Source: Arthonia radiata (Eukaryota > Ascomycota > Arthoniomycetes > Arthoniales > Arthoniaceae). From it: a stretch of 64,000 bases of DNA. Positions 1 through 10,100 of this stretch are shown in pieces; within the stretch, counting starts at the first letter, position 1; each line of letters opens with the position of its first letter. The stretch covers positions 1,872,480 through 1,936,479 of the forward strand of contig PSQN01000012.1 of assembly GCA_002989075.1 (NCBI GenBank), written 5' to 3'. The notes below the pieces were generated by a model that saw only the letters and a program-made list of their open reading frames with translations, was not told the DNA's origin and ran no database searches. Made by a program: the position numbers and the translations under genes.

Positions 1-43
1 AGCAATACAACACGGTAGTACATCTCTTATCATATTTCTCCTC

Positions 44-231
44 ATCACAACACCACCACCTAGCACACCGCCACACCACCACCACCACACACCACACAAC
101 CACAACCACCCTCAACCATCACACCACACACCACCACCCGCACCTCTTCCCACACCACCACCACCACCACCACCTCCAACCACCACCCCTCACCACACCA
201 CATCCCACCACACCCCAACCCAACCCCAAAA
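44..231 (+). repeat. CCA/CA-rich low-complexity leader
   Basis: This is a run of imperfect CAC, ACC and CCA units with almost no G on the plus strand. It ends at the ATG at 232, so it is probably the 5' leader or core promoter of the small gene that follows. Pyrimidine/CA-rich leaders of this kind are common in filamentous fungi. It encodes nothing I would call. Confidence 0.7.
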
Positions 232-588
232 ATGGGTCTCCTAAAAACCTCCCTCCTCCTCGGCGGCAGCGCCTACGCCATAAACAGCTACAAAAAATCC
301 CACAACGCCCGGAAAGAGCAGAAGCTGCAGCAAGAGGGGTATACGGGCCAGTTTATGTATCAGCCGCCGGGGTATGAACACCAAAACCAGCATATGAGCG
401 GAGGCCATGGGCAGGGACAGCAGAGGCAGGGGCAGCATATGAGCGGTGGTGTAAATGCGGCGCATCAAGCTTGGTGTAATGGCGCGTGCGGGGGACGGTG
501 TATGGGACAGATGAGCGACGTGCGCGGTGTGCGAGCGCAAAGTGGCGAGAGTGCTAGGTATTATGGGCAGGACGCGAAGGGGGTCTAA
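232..588 (+). CDS. Small hypothetical protein with hydrophobic N-terminus and Gln/Gly-rich middle
   Basis: This is an intact single-exon frame of 118 residues. I do not recognise a family. Residues 3-20 are mildly hydrophobic and are followed at once by a basic stretch (21-31, KK...RKEQK), so a short membrane anchor or organelle-targeting segment is possible. Residues 45-72 are rich in Gln, His and Gly and carry the motif QHMSGG twice. Residues 82, 86 and 90 are cysteines in a CX3CX3C arrangement (WCNGACGGRC), which could bind metal or form disulfides; this is inference. The leader is a CA-rich stretch ending at the ATG, and the ATG context (cccaaaaATGG) is good for fungi. The frame could be a chance reading frame, but its codon use resembles the real genes nearby. 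Confidence 0.5.
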   Translation: MGLLKTSLLLGGSAYAINSYKKSHNARKEQKLQQEGYTGQFMYQPPGYEHQNQHMSGGHGQGQQRQGQHMSGGVNAAHQAWCNGACGGRCMGQMSDVRGVRAQSGESARYYGQDAKGV

Positions 589-1592
589 AGTTATGCGCAG
601 TGAAGGGGTTGTATAGCTATGCGCAGTGAGGCGGCGATGGCCATGAGTGAGGGTGAGAAGGAGGGTTAATGTGGATGTATGAATTATGATATCTTGTTCA
701 CTACTGTTTGTCTGTCTGCGATGTTACGATGCGGACACTATCTACAGACTGAGACGGCGACTGTGGTGAAGCCTGGTGTTGAATTGACAAAGCTGCGACG
801 TCTTAGTGACAAGGCCTTGGTCGGATCCAGCGCGAGGGCGAGAATCGCTTCTCCTCGGTAGTCTTAGCGAGGACTCATAGTGTCAGGGGCTTCATCACTG
901 GATCGCTGGGAGGCAGCATCACCCGCAATAAACACCATATCGAAGCACAAAGGAAGGCCAGTAGTATCTTTGACGGTTTCATTCACTCCACTACCACGTC
1001 CACCAGCAGTGCTAAGAATCAGGAGAGATCCCCTCCATTAGAAGCGCTCCTCGCAACCTCTCTGAAAAGTCCATCCTTCCTTCTCCCTCGCTATGCCAAA
1101 ACGGTGTTACCGGTGTCTGTGGTAGCCAACGCCCGGCGCCGCGCTGATGCAAGTCGCGCTTAGGGAATGCGTCTGTACAGGGTGCTCACTTTTGGGTCCC
1201 TTTGACGGTGATGCGGTTTGGTGCCTGGCGTGATGGCTGCAGGTCTTTGATAGTGATGAGAAATGGCGGTAATGATGATGTGATGATGTGAGAAGCCTCG
1301 TGGGCTTTACGAAATGATGATCGATTGTCGTTGTTGTGATGTTGATGTCGATGTGGTCAGTGTGACGGAGACAGTACACTGCCAGGCTGGATGGTATCCA
1401 AATCCAACTCCGATGCGTTTCCAAGACGCCTTGCGGAATTTTGCCAATCCAAGTCGCCGCAAACGAGGACTCCGGATGCCACTGTCCAAGATCCAAAAGA
1501 ACAAAAGAAATAATAAAAATATCTACAAGAAGGGTATCATCGCTGAAGCGCTCAACCAGTAAGCAAGTCTATTGCAGAAAGTTGCTATTGCA
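589..1592. other. Intergenic region, no supported gene
   Basis: About 1 kb lies between the small gene and the 3' end of Cdc25. Short open frames occur on both strands, but none has recognisable content or a consistent splice structure. A 12-bp word (tatgcgcagtga) occurs twice just after the first stop codon, and there is a short ATG/GATG-rich stretch near 1,268-1,345. Otherwise I see nothing in it. Confidence 0.5.
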
Positions 1593-3557
1593 TCAGTGTG
1601 TCGTGTTGCGGCTCAGCCATCGGGGCAATGCACCTTGACTGAGGGGTAGACTGGGACTGTCAAAGGTGATTGACCGTCGTTTCGCAGCGTCATCCATTTC
1701 GTCGTCCAAGTCCATAGCATCGCCGAGCTGGTAATCTGACACGGATGGCTTGGGGAAGGACGCCGATGGTAAAGCAGGAAGTGGACTGTCCTCGAGCATT
1801 GGCATCGGCGCAAAAGAAGCGTGTGAGTGTGAAGTAACAGGAGCAGAGTGTGTCGTGGTGCCCTGTCCGAAGGCGTACGTGACGGCACGGGATAGCTTGG
1901 CTCGTCGCTTGACCTTGGCCATGCCTCGCTCACAGGCTTCTTCATGGTCTTTGCTGTCCATTTCCACATACGCCTGTGGATAACATCGAAGGGGATGGCT
2001 GCCGTAGAATCCCGCGTAGCCACCTTCGAGGATGTAGATCTCAGGATAGGTGAGGTACGGGTAGCGGTGCTCATTGTGGAGACGATCACGTTGACGAATG
2101 TGTTTTGCCGTGAGCGGAGCACGGTGGTGACTGTACTCACAGTGGAAGATGAGAGCCTTGGTGACAGGGCCAGGATCCGAGGCAGACCTCATGAAGGGAC
2201 CGGCGCTCACAGGCGACCGCGGCAGATTTGCAGGGTCAAACAGCTGACCGGCCAGACTCTCCTTGTCATTGAAGTTATGAGCGCCATCGATGTGGCCTCC
2301 CTCGTACTCGTACTCAAAGCGACAGTCTATGATGGAGACGTCTTGCAGCTTGCTGCTGTGTACGCCATCGAGGACCTCGATGAGCGTCTGCTGAGTGATG
2401 CGTGGAAGGGCGTCGATCTCTTCTTCAGGCTTGAAGTGAGGCAGCGACAATGCACGGTCTTCATCAATAAGCACATTGGGAGAGATACTGCCTTCGGTGC
2501 AGCATCTTTTGTCTTGCCGCAAAGGCCTTGCTGGTTGACCGCATTGTAGAGATTGCGTTCTCCGGCCAAGACCAATGCGAGGGGCGGGTCCTCGAGCACT
2601 GGAATTCCTTCGCATGGGGCCGATAGGCGAGCCGTTGTCTGGGTTTAGGATGAGCTTGGGTATACAACCACCATTGAGATCGGATGTCGAGCTTGAATAT
2701 GGTATTTTTCTTTCTGACGGCGGTGAGTCGGCAAAGTCTTCGAGAATCGGCTTTGGCGCTTTGACAGAGGGACCGAAGACGAAGGGCTGATGTTGCGTTG
2801 CTTGAGCAGTACCGTTGGCTTTGGAGTTGACCTGGTTCATGGAGTAACCCTTTCTAAGGGAGGGTCTTGTACCATTGGATATCCTCCTCTGATGACCGAA
2901 GAGCGCCCTTACGGCAGCGGGTGTTGGCTCCTCTCTAGGCACAGAGGATGGTGGCTCTATGGGTGCGTCGTCCATGGGTGTAACTTCTGGTGTCGGGGCA
3001 CAGACCGGGGCGGAGGTATTCGCGAGGTATGGAGGCTTGTGAGGTAGAGGGGTTGCTTCCATATGAGAATCGTCTGGTCCAGGCGAAGAGGATGGGATGG
3101 GTGGGGTAACGACATCTCCTAGACAACCAAATTAACGGTGAACTTGCACTCTTTGGGAAAGGTCTTCAGATCCATCTGAACATACGGGAGACACGTAGAT
3201 TACTTAAGCTTGCTGTATGATTGAACAAAGTGCGGCGAGGAGTGGGGAATGCCGGACTAAGTGAACGGTTAATTCGTGCTCATGTTCACAAGATGGAATT
3301 GTTCACACAAACCTCTGCTCAATGTGAAAGTTTTGTGAAAGGTCTGCAGCCAAGCTGGTTGTTGGTGAAGACCCTCTTGCAGGGTTGAAGGTGAAGTAGT
3401 CAGGCTTGGATTTGAGCATGCTCATGTCTTTGAAGTTGAAGCTCCGAGGCTCATAAGCTCCAGGTGCCAGGAATTGGGAGTTGTATTCTCGACATCGTTG
3501 AGCAAAGTGACCTGGGTGATTTGGCTGGAGAGAAGCTAGAGGCGAGGAAGCTTCCAT
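1593..3557 (-). CDS. cdc25: M-phase inducer phosphatase Cdc25 (NimT/Mih1 family)
   Basis: Cdc25 is the dual-specificity phosphatase that removes inhibitory phosphates from the ATP-loop Thr/Tyr of Cdk1 and so triggers mitotic entry. My model has three exons: 3557-3313, 3256-3204 and 3118-1593. Phases agree and give 607 residues. The start at 3557 (MEASSPLA) matches the usual filamentous-fungal N-terminus; an upstream ATG in the same frame is ignored. The 53-bp middle exon encodes a TPRR motif (SPAFPTPRRTLF) typical of the regulatory region, and exon 3 opens with a PPIPSSSPGP run, also typical. The rhodanese-fold catalytic domain lies at about residues 335-470. The active-site loop HCEYSHHRAP has the catalytic cysteine at about 426 and the arginine at about 432, fitting HCX5R. 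Residues before the domain are Ser/Pro-rich and probably regulatory. The acidic LEDSPLP and DLDDEMDD runs lie in the C-terminal tail. Gene identity is firm; exon edges are by eye. Confidence 0.93.
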
Positions 3558-5894
3558 GATACGATATAGAGAGGTATGCTTCTTGTATCTGCATCCAAGC
3601 GATCCAAGAAGAGCGTGAAGGGTGTGAGGCTGCAAGGCTGGTACGCTCTCGGCAGCTCGACGCCGGACCTTTGAAGTCGGCTGCTGGAGCTGGAGAGTAG
3701 TCCAATGATGGACTGGATGCTGTGATCGGCTCTGAAAAAGCTACTGCTCGTTCCTGAAAGAGTTCGAAGAAGAGCGGGTACGGTGGGTTCTGGCTGTGGG
3801 CGGGGACGGGCCCAAGAGACGGGATGGGAGAGATTGGGATAAGAGCTGTATGGGAGGGGGAGGGGAGTGGTGTAATAGATGCTCTTATCCAAATGAGCCT
3901 CTAGGAAATACAAGCGGAATAGGCCTTGCAACCAAATGAGGATGCCCGATGAAGAGGAGAGGAAGAGGTTAAGAGGGAGGAGGCCGAAAGGGCAAGCGCG
4001 GTGGTTGCTCTGGAGATGCTTGCGGTCTCCGTAACTGGAGCTAGGCACGGGCTTTTGGGTGTGGGTGGAGAGGGGCTGACTGCACCCGAACCCACTTCCA
4101 ACTGACGCGGCACCAGATTCGCACCATTTCTCTGCATTTTGCACGGGCGCTTAAACCCCCATGGAATACCAAGCAGCCTTGAAAGAATGGGTGTCTAGAC
4201 GCCCAGTTTAATTACGCGCCCGCATTCCATTCCTCGTCTCGTCTCGTCGCGTGCTTCACACATCACTATGACAGCACTTTGCATATCTAGCATGCCCTCC
4301 CTCCACCCCTTTATTCTTCTTTCCAGAAACCTTTACTATTTGTTCCAACTCGCCAACATGAATTCTAGGAAGAGCCCGTCGCTCGACCTAGCTGCTACCG
4401 AGCAGCGAGCCGGAAGTGTAAAGGCATGGTGTTGTTGGATAGCACTGGGTCGAAATCCGCATCCGACGCCAGAATCGTCGATCCCCACTGCCCTTTTCTG
4501 CACCTTTTCCTCCCAGATCGCGCTCGATCGCCAACAGCTGCGTCCAAGCACCGCCCAAATGGTAAACTCATGCTTGTCTGGTGTTGCCGTAGTATTTGCT
4601 TGTACCAGAACTGTCAAATGATTCACTTTCACGACCACCTTCAATCGCTTTCAACGACTTCCAATGTGGCTTTTCTGTCCCCGATCACGCTCTCGGACAG
4701 CACTAAGGCTGGCTCTCACGTCATCATACCCGCGAGTTCGACAAAGCCCTCTTCTCGCGCCGTGTCACGCTAATTCAACAACAATCCTGGAAGGCTCGCT
4801 TCGCTCCCTTGCACCGCATAGCCTTGGCCGCCCACATCGGCAACGCGATTGGGCAGCTCATTAGCTGCGAATGTCCGAGAATGGCAAGCCTCTAGAAGGC
4901 TGTTGAAACGGACGATTCTTGTTGGACGGCCGCGGGCGTTTCGCTTCGAAGCTTGAACGGTCACACGGCCTGACCGTCTGCGTTGCTCTTTTGCACAACC
5001 GTTGGCCGACGTGACGCCCCACGCACAAACTCTGCAAGTTTGCAGCCGCGGTCTGTCGATCTGATGGCGATGCCGCAAGGCACAAAAGAACGCATCCAAG
5101 ACATCCCCAAACACGCTCCGCAGCCACGGATTAAACCTGCCGTCGACGCGAGGAGGCAGAAAGTCCGGTCTGGTCAGCGCGGGCGAACGCGTTGTTTACG
5201 CCCAGAGCAGCCGATAAACTGACCAGTAGCACGCCAGAAACGCCATGTCACGTGCTTCAATGCTGAAGCTAGCGCCCGTGCTTGACTCGAGGTATGTCAC
5301 CACTCAACTAAAGATATCACAGAACCCGCGATGATGGGGCTACGTAAGGAGGTTCTCGTCGTTCCAGCTTCTGGAGAACATCCGAGCAAGTGACCTTGGT
5401 CTTCAACTTCCAAGACGGTGAATGAGCGCCCCATACCGAGAGCACGTCGTCTGGAGACAGCTACGGATTACTCGAACGGACCCTACCCCACTCATCCTTT
5501 CCCGCGCGTCTCACAGCCTCTTTGTGTGATCGCAGCTGCATGCGGCTCCAAATCTGGGGTCTCGTTTCACCAAGGTGGCTCGCTCCCTTGCTCGACTTTC
5601 CAACACCGGACATCCTCCACAAAACCCTGAATGCTGATCCTACGGCGCAGGTGGGGCTCAAATGCAAACCCATTGACGGAGGTAAACGACTATCAACCGA
5701 GAGCCGATGCGTGGAGGGAAACGGCTGGCGAGGTTGGTTGCTGCTTGCTATGCCAGCGCCATGGTTTTGTCACCACCACTCGGGGGACAATGGCTTTTGC
5801 AGGCAACGCTCAACATTGAGCGGCGTAGACGTAGTTGGCCATCATGCTATCATGACAACATGCACGATAATATTCAGCCCGATCTTTGCGAGGA
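3558..5894. other. Cdc25 upstream region and intergenic DNA, no supported gene
   Basis: About 2.3 kb lies between the Cdc25 start and the Sld5 stop. The part next to Cdc25 is probably its long 5' leader and promoter. It includes pyrimidine-rich stretches on the minus strand and a TCGTC-type microrepeat near 4,232-4,250. Several open frames of 70-200 codons exist on both strands, but they overlap one another, have no recognisable motif and look like chance frames in GC-balanced DNA. I found no tRNA. Confidence 0.5.
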
Positions 5895-6922
5895 TCATAT
5901 GAGTTCACATTCACCCCGCGCAACAGCCTCGCGGACCCCGCTCCACCTCACTATCCAGATGTCGCCTCGCCGCATCCTCTCACGTCGTTCGTCTGTGTAA
6001 ATTCGAGGACCTCCGCCTGCGTCTTCGCTCCTGTCGTCGGCATGCCCTGTGTAGCCGCACGAAACCTCGATGGGCTCGTATCCGTCGTCGCCGCTCACAC
6101 CGTTCATGTCTTCATCTTCGTCTTCATCAAACCCTCGGGATCGCTGAGGCCGTCGCGACACACTTTGACCCCGCCATCGCCCAAGGCATCTGACGAAGAC
6201 CGCAGTATTTAGATCTGGACCTTCCACCATGCCCACGCCGCCTGCCCCTGCACGGTCGTCCATTCGGCGTAGCTTAGGTGGGAACGATGACAGGAATAGA
6301 GAGCTGTAATGTCGCTCAAGCAGGGCCGTGTGTGTAGATGCGTACTGTGCTTCTGATTCTGAAAGCAGCGGCTTGTCTGGATCTAATGTTCCTGCGCGCT
6401 GTGTCTGTGATTCCGTCCGAAAGCTGGGGTCCTGTTGTGAAAGGATATGGAGAGGATGCGCATCGATCTGGACCGACGTCAGACTGAGCAGGCCAGGCAA
6501 ATCACAGCATAGCTTGCCTTCGCAACCCGTGTCCGTAGCAACGACCTCACGAGGTACTTGAAGCGCTCAAGCTCCGTCTGTATGATAATCAAGCCAAAGC
6601 TTGAGCCGGCATCCATGCGTGCTGTGGCATCTTCGATGTGCTCAATCTTCCTATGCCCAGGGCGTCTCGTCAGCCTCTCGCACTCCTCTTCAAGCTACAA
6701 TAACTCCAGCAATCGCATAATGCCTACCTGCGCTCTTATCCGCGCCATTACTCTGTCCATTAACTTGGAAGGGTATGGCAGCAGCTCTGGTGCTGTCCGC
6801 TCCGCAACCCAGGCACGTGTGAGGAGCTGCAAATCATGCTGACGTTGCTGGTCTTCGTCTTGACCGAAACGAGATGATTGTCCGCGCGTTACAGATGCGA
6901 TGATGTCTGATATGTCTGCCAT
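5895..6922 (-). CDS. sld5: GINS complex subunit Sld5
   Basis: Sld5 is one of the four GINS subunits. GINS joins Cdc45 and Mcm2-7 to form the replicative CMG helicase. The model has three exons (6922-6728, 6646-6518, 6467-5895), 298 residues, phase 0 at both junctions. Exon 1 carries the family N-terminus, including DLQLLTRAWVAERTAPELLP. Exon 2 carries the helical segment QTELERFKYLVRSLLRTR. Exon 3 starts IDAHPLHILS and ends with the C-terminal B-domain signature (MVEGPD, AVFVRC, GDIWIVRWSGVREAV, ELI). Intron 1 is GT-AG (81 bp). Intron 2 (50 bp) uses a GC donor, AAG|GCAAGC, with a CTGAC branch-like site. Exon 3 holds an unusual insert of about 70 residues, acidic in part (residues about 203-275), between two B-domain strands. 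The gene is divergent from gcn1 across 271 bp containing an MCB box. Confidence 0.9.
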
Positions 6923-7193
6923 AGTGAACGTAGCGTGAAATTGTCGCGGTGGACGCGCCTTCTGAACGCGACTTGGAACCACCGGAAAAACCCGTTCCGG
7001 GTGTGGGAAGGGTAACCGATTTTCGCAAAATATTCAGACTCATACCAACAACAACAACACTTTGGTCCCTGGGCACGCGTAACCGATAAGAGCGAATGCC
7101 CGACCTGTAGAATGCGTCCATAGCTCGCGCGCTCATTTCCCTCGCTCTTTTACCGTTCCCAGACCACAAATCGGAGATGAATCGACCAGTGTA
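6923..7193. promoter_or_regulatory. Divergent sld5/gcn1 promoter with an MCB element
   Basis: This 271-bp spacer lies between the two divergent start codons. An exact ACGCGT (MluI cell-cycle box, the site of MBF-type Swi6/Mbp1 regulators) lies at 7075-7080, about 153 bp upstream of the sld5 start. Related CGCG-rich words (gacgcgcc near 6,952 and gaacgcga near 6,964) are close to the sld5 start. The motif is seen in the sequence; cell-cycle control is inferred from what MCB boxes do in yeasts. Confidence 0.55.
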
Positions 7194-10100
7194 ATGGCTG
7201 AATCACCAAACGAGCACAGCGACATTAACGCGGAAGAGGTACACGGTAATCTCTTCACAAGCTCAACCAAGCGCCGTACAGCTGAGCTTCACAGTCTGCA
7301 CGAGAAGCTTGTGAACAACGGTGGGTGAGGTCTACAAAACCAGTATCCAAAGTCGCATCCTGACATCCACTAGGTCTGCTGCCTCAAGCAACTTCTACCG
7401 TCCTGCAACTGCTCCTCCCGACCTACACCTTCTACAGCGATCGTCCTTCTCGCCGCGCTACGCAACAATGCATTGCTGCATTGCTAGCGGGTCCGACTGG
7501 CCCTCACAACCTGAGCGTCTTCAGCAAGTTTCTGCAGCAAGAAGTTTCGAAGCAGAATCTCGCGCCCACTTCCAGGTATTCGCTCCTTGAATGGTGTTCG
7601 ACCACTTTGCAACATCTTGCAGAGCACCCGGATCAGTGGGCTAGCCATGGGGCGGAGCTTGTCCAGACAATTGGCCGTTGTCTAGAACGATTCCTTGCGA
7701 CCCGCCCTCGAGAGAGTCGGAGGATCTCAGCTTTCTTCGCAGCGCGCACCGCCGTCAGGAGCCTCTTCAAGAGCAAGAGCACGCGCGACATCGCCGTCAA
7801 AGACAGCCTGAACGCTTTGACAGGGAAGGGGACATCCTCTCGAGCTGAATATGCTCCTTTACTGGGTGTAATATGTGGCATTGCAGCACGGTTTCCTGAA
7901 ATCAAGCCGCAGGTACAGCAGCGCGTGCCAGATATTCATGCGTTCTATACGAGAGAGCTGCTGGGCTCCAAGACAGTCCTTCCACAACATATTGCCGATG
8001 GACTTCATGACTTTTTCAGCTTCTATGAGACTTTTGAATTGTTTCAGCAAGATATTGTGCCTGCGGTCGAGAAGGCTTTGCTCAGAGCACCAGAAGTCAT
8101 TCTCAATGACTTTATAACTCCACTGGTGAACTCGCTTGACCCGACCATAGACCTATCGGAGGCGTTAAGGAAGAATTTACTGAAGCCGATATTGCAAAGC
8201 GTCAAGTCTGCAAACGCCACTATCCGAGATGGCGCAGTCTCAACTTACAAAGCTATCGTTCAGCGATGTAGCTTGGAAAACACCATTGGCGCGATTGCAG
8301 ATGAGATCCTCAAGAACCTGAAGGACACGAAAGGCACAGATCAGCGGGTCGCTCTGGCCTCGATGCTGGCTTTCACTCTTCCGACATCCGCTTCAACGCC
8401 GAAAGTGACAAGTGGATTGCCTCCCATCGTGACAAAGGAGGCGAATGAGACAGCTCTGTCTTGCGAAGTCAGCGCTCTTGGACGACATGTTCAATCAAGG
8501 CTTGGCAAAGATGAGTCTCTCGATGCAAGCGTCATGAAGGTGTTTACGGATGGCTTGCGCAACAAGAAGCCTTCAACACGGCGCATATGGGCTTTAGCAG
8601 CGGGCGACATACTCTGGCCCTTGTACGCTGAAACCCCTAATGACTCAGCCTTTTTCTTTGCTTCATCAGTGCTCGAGGCTGTCATGTCGTCTTGGGGCGA
8701 GACGCTGGCAAATCCTATACCCGCAGCGCAGTCAGGTCTTGCAACCGTATCTCATGTTGCGTTCTGCTTTGCTTTGCGGCAACAGCAGCTCGATAATCGT
8801 AAAAAGACCATCAAAGCCCTGGCGAAAATCGATACCAAGACTCAATTGCAGACCTATGAAGGAAAGTCAGCACTCGCATTGAACCCTCGCGTCTACTCCA
8901 AAATCTCAACATCTGAGGATGTTGTGTGGCTATTGCATATCGTCGAGACGTCCGCAACACACCTCGAGAGCCTATCAGAGAGCGCTCGGAATGCTTGGGC
9001 ACAGGCTGTGATCTATCTTGTTGTAGCATCCTCAATCCCAGCCTCGTCTCGTCAGCTGGCACACAAGAGTCTGGAGAGATGCGCCTCAGACTTCCCTGGT
9101 GTCGTACCTCGTACAGTCGTAGATGGCCTCTGGCTGTGGATCAGACACGTGTACGCCGAGGAGCGTGATACAGCAGCTATGAGTTCACAAGCCGGTATTG
9201 GTCATCTGTGGCTTGTCGTTCGTGCTCTATTTGCAAAGCATGAGTCGGGTCAGTCCGGGAGTGCATCGAGCTTTAAAGAACAACTCCTTCGTCTGGTTGT
9301 GCTCTGTCGTCAACCTTTGATCAACCGCATACAATGGATTGACCTCTGCTTGAAAGCCGGGGTTGATCCTCACAGGCTGGTCTCAAAAAATATCGCGGCG
9401 AGTCTGCAGCAAGTGCGAGAACACACAAACGTAAGATGGCTGGTTATATGTTATTTCCACCCACAGCTGACCACTTCTAGGATGGATCAGATCAGTGGTC
9501 GAATGACGTGCACGAAGCGTCTTGTAGAGCAGCCGCAGAGCTCGCCTTTGTCGCCCAAGATACCTTCACACCTGCACTCGTTGAACTCATAAGATCAGAT
9601 CTGGAACCAGATCTGTACCATAATATCGGTCCAGAAGAAGCAGCCATATACAGAACACCTGAAGGTGTTGCGTTCGTCGATGTACTTGCGAAGACGACTG
9701 ACCGTCACGTGCCAAACAAGAACGTCAAAGACTACGATCTTCTCAAGTGGGAAGAAGAGCTTCGCGCCCAGGTAGCGAACAAACAAGGCCAACAGAAAAA
9801 GTTGTCGCCGGGCGATGCAGCGAAAGTGAAGACGCAACTACAGAAGGAAGCGGCCATTCGTGACTCTGTGAAACGAACAGCTGTCAAGCTATTTCGCAGC
9901 GTCGGTATCATCAGATGTCTTGCACAAGGGCCTCCCTCAGACGTAGAAGCTTGGTCAGGACCTGCAATCGGAAGCTTGTTGAACGCAGTCGACAATGGCG
10001 CCACGTTTCTCGGTGGCGAAACGGTAGCAGAGTCCTATCTTGCACTGTCTAATTTGGTCGCTCCGCGGCTTGGTGCACTCAGATCGTCTATCGGCATTGC

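Noticed and set aside
3536-4144. Minus-strand frame of about 200 codons upstream of Cdc25
   Set aside because: It overlaps the Cdc25 start region in another frame, is low in complexity (Ser/Leu/Pro) and is better explained as the 5' leader.
4268-5902. Several plus-strand frames of 70-126 codons between Cdc25 and sld5
   Set aside because: They overlap each other in different frames and show no recognisable domain or coherent intron pattern.
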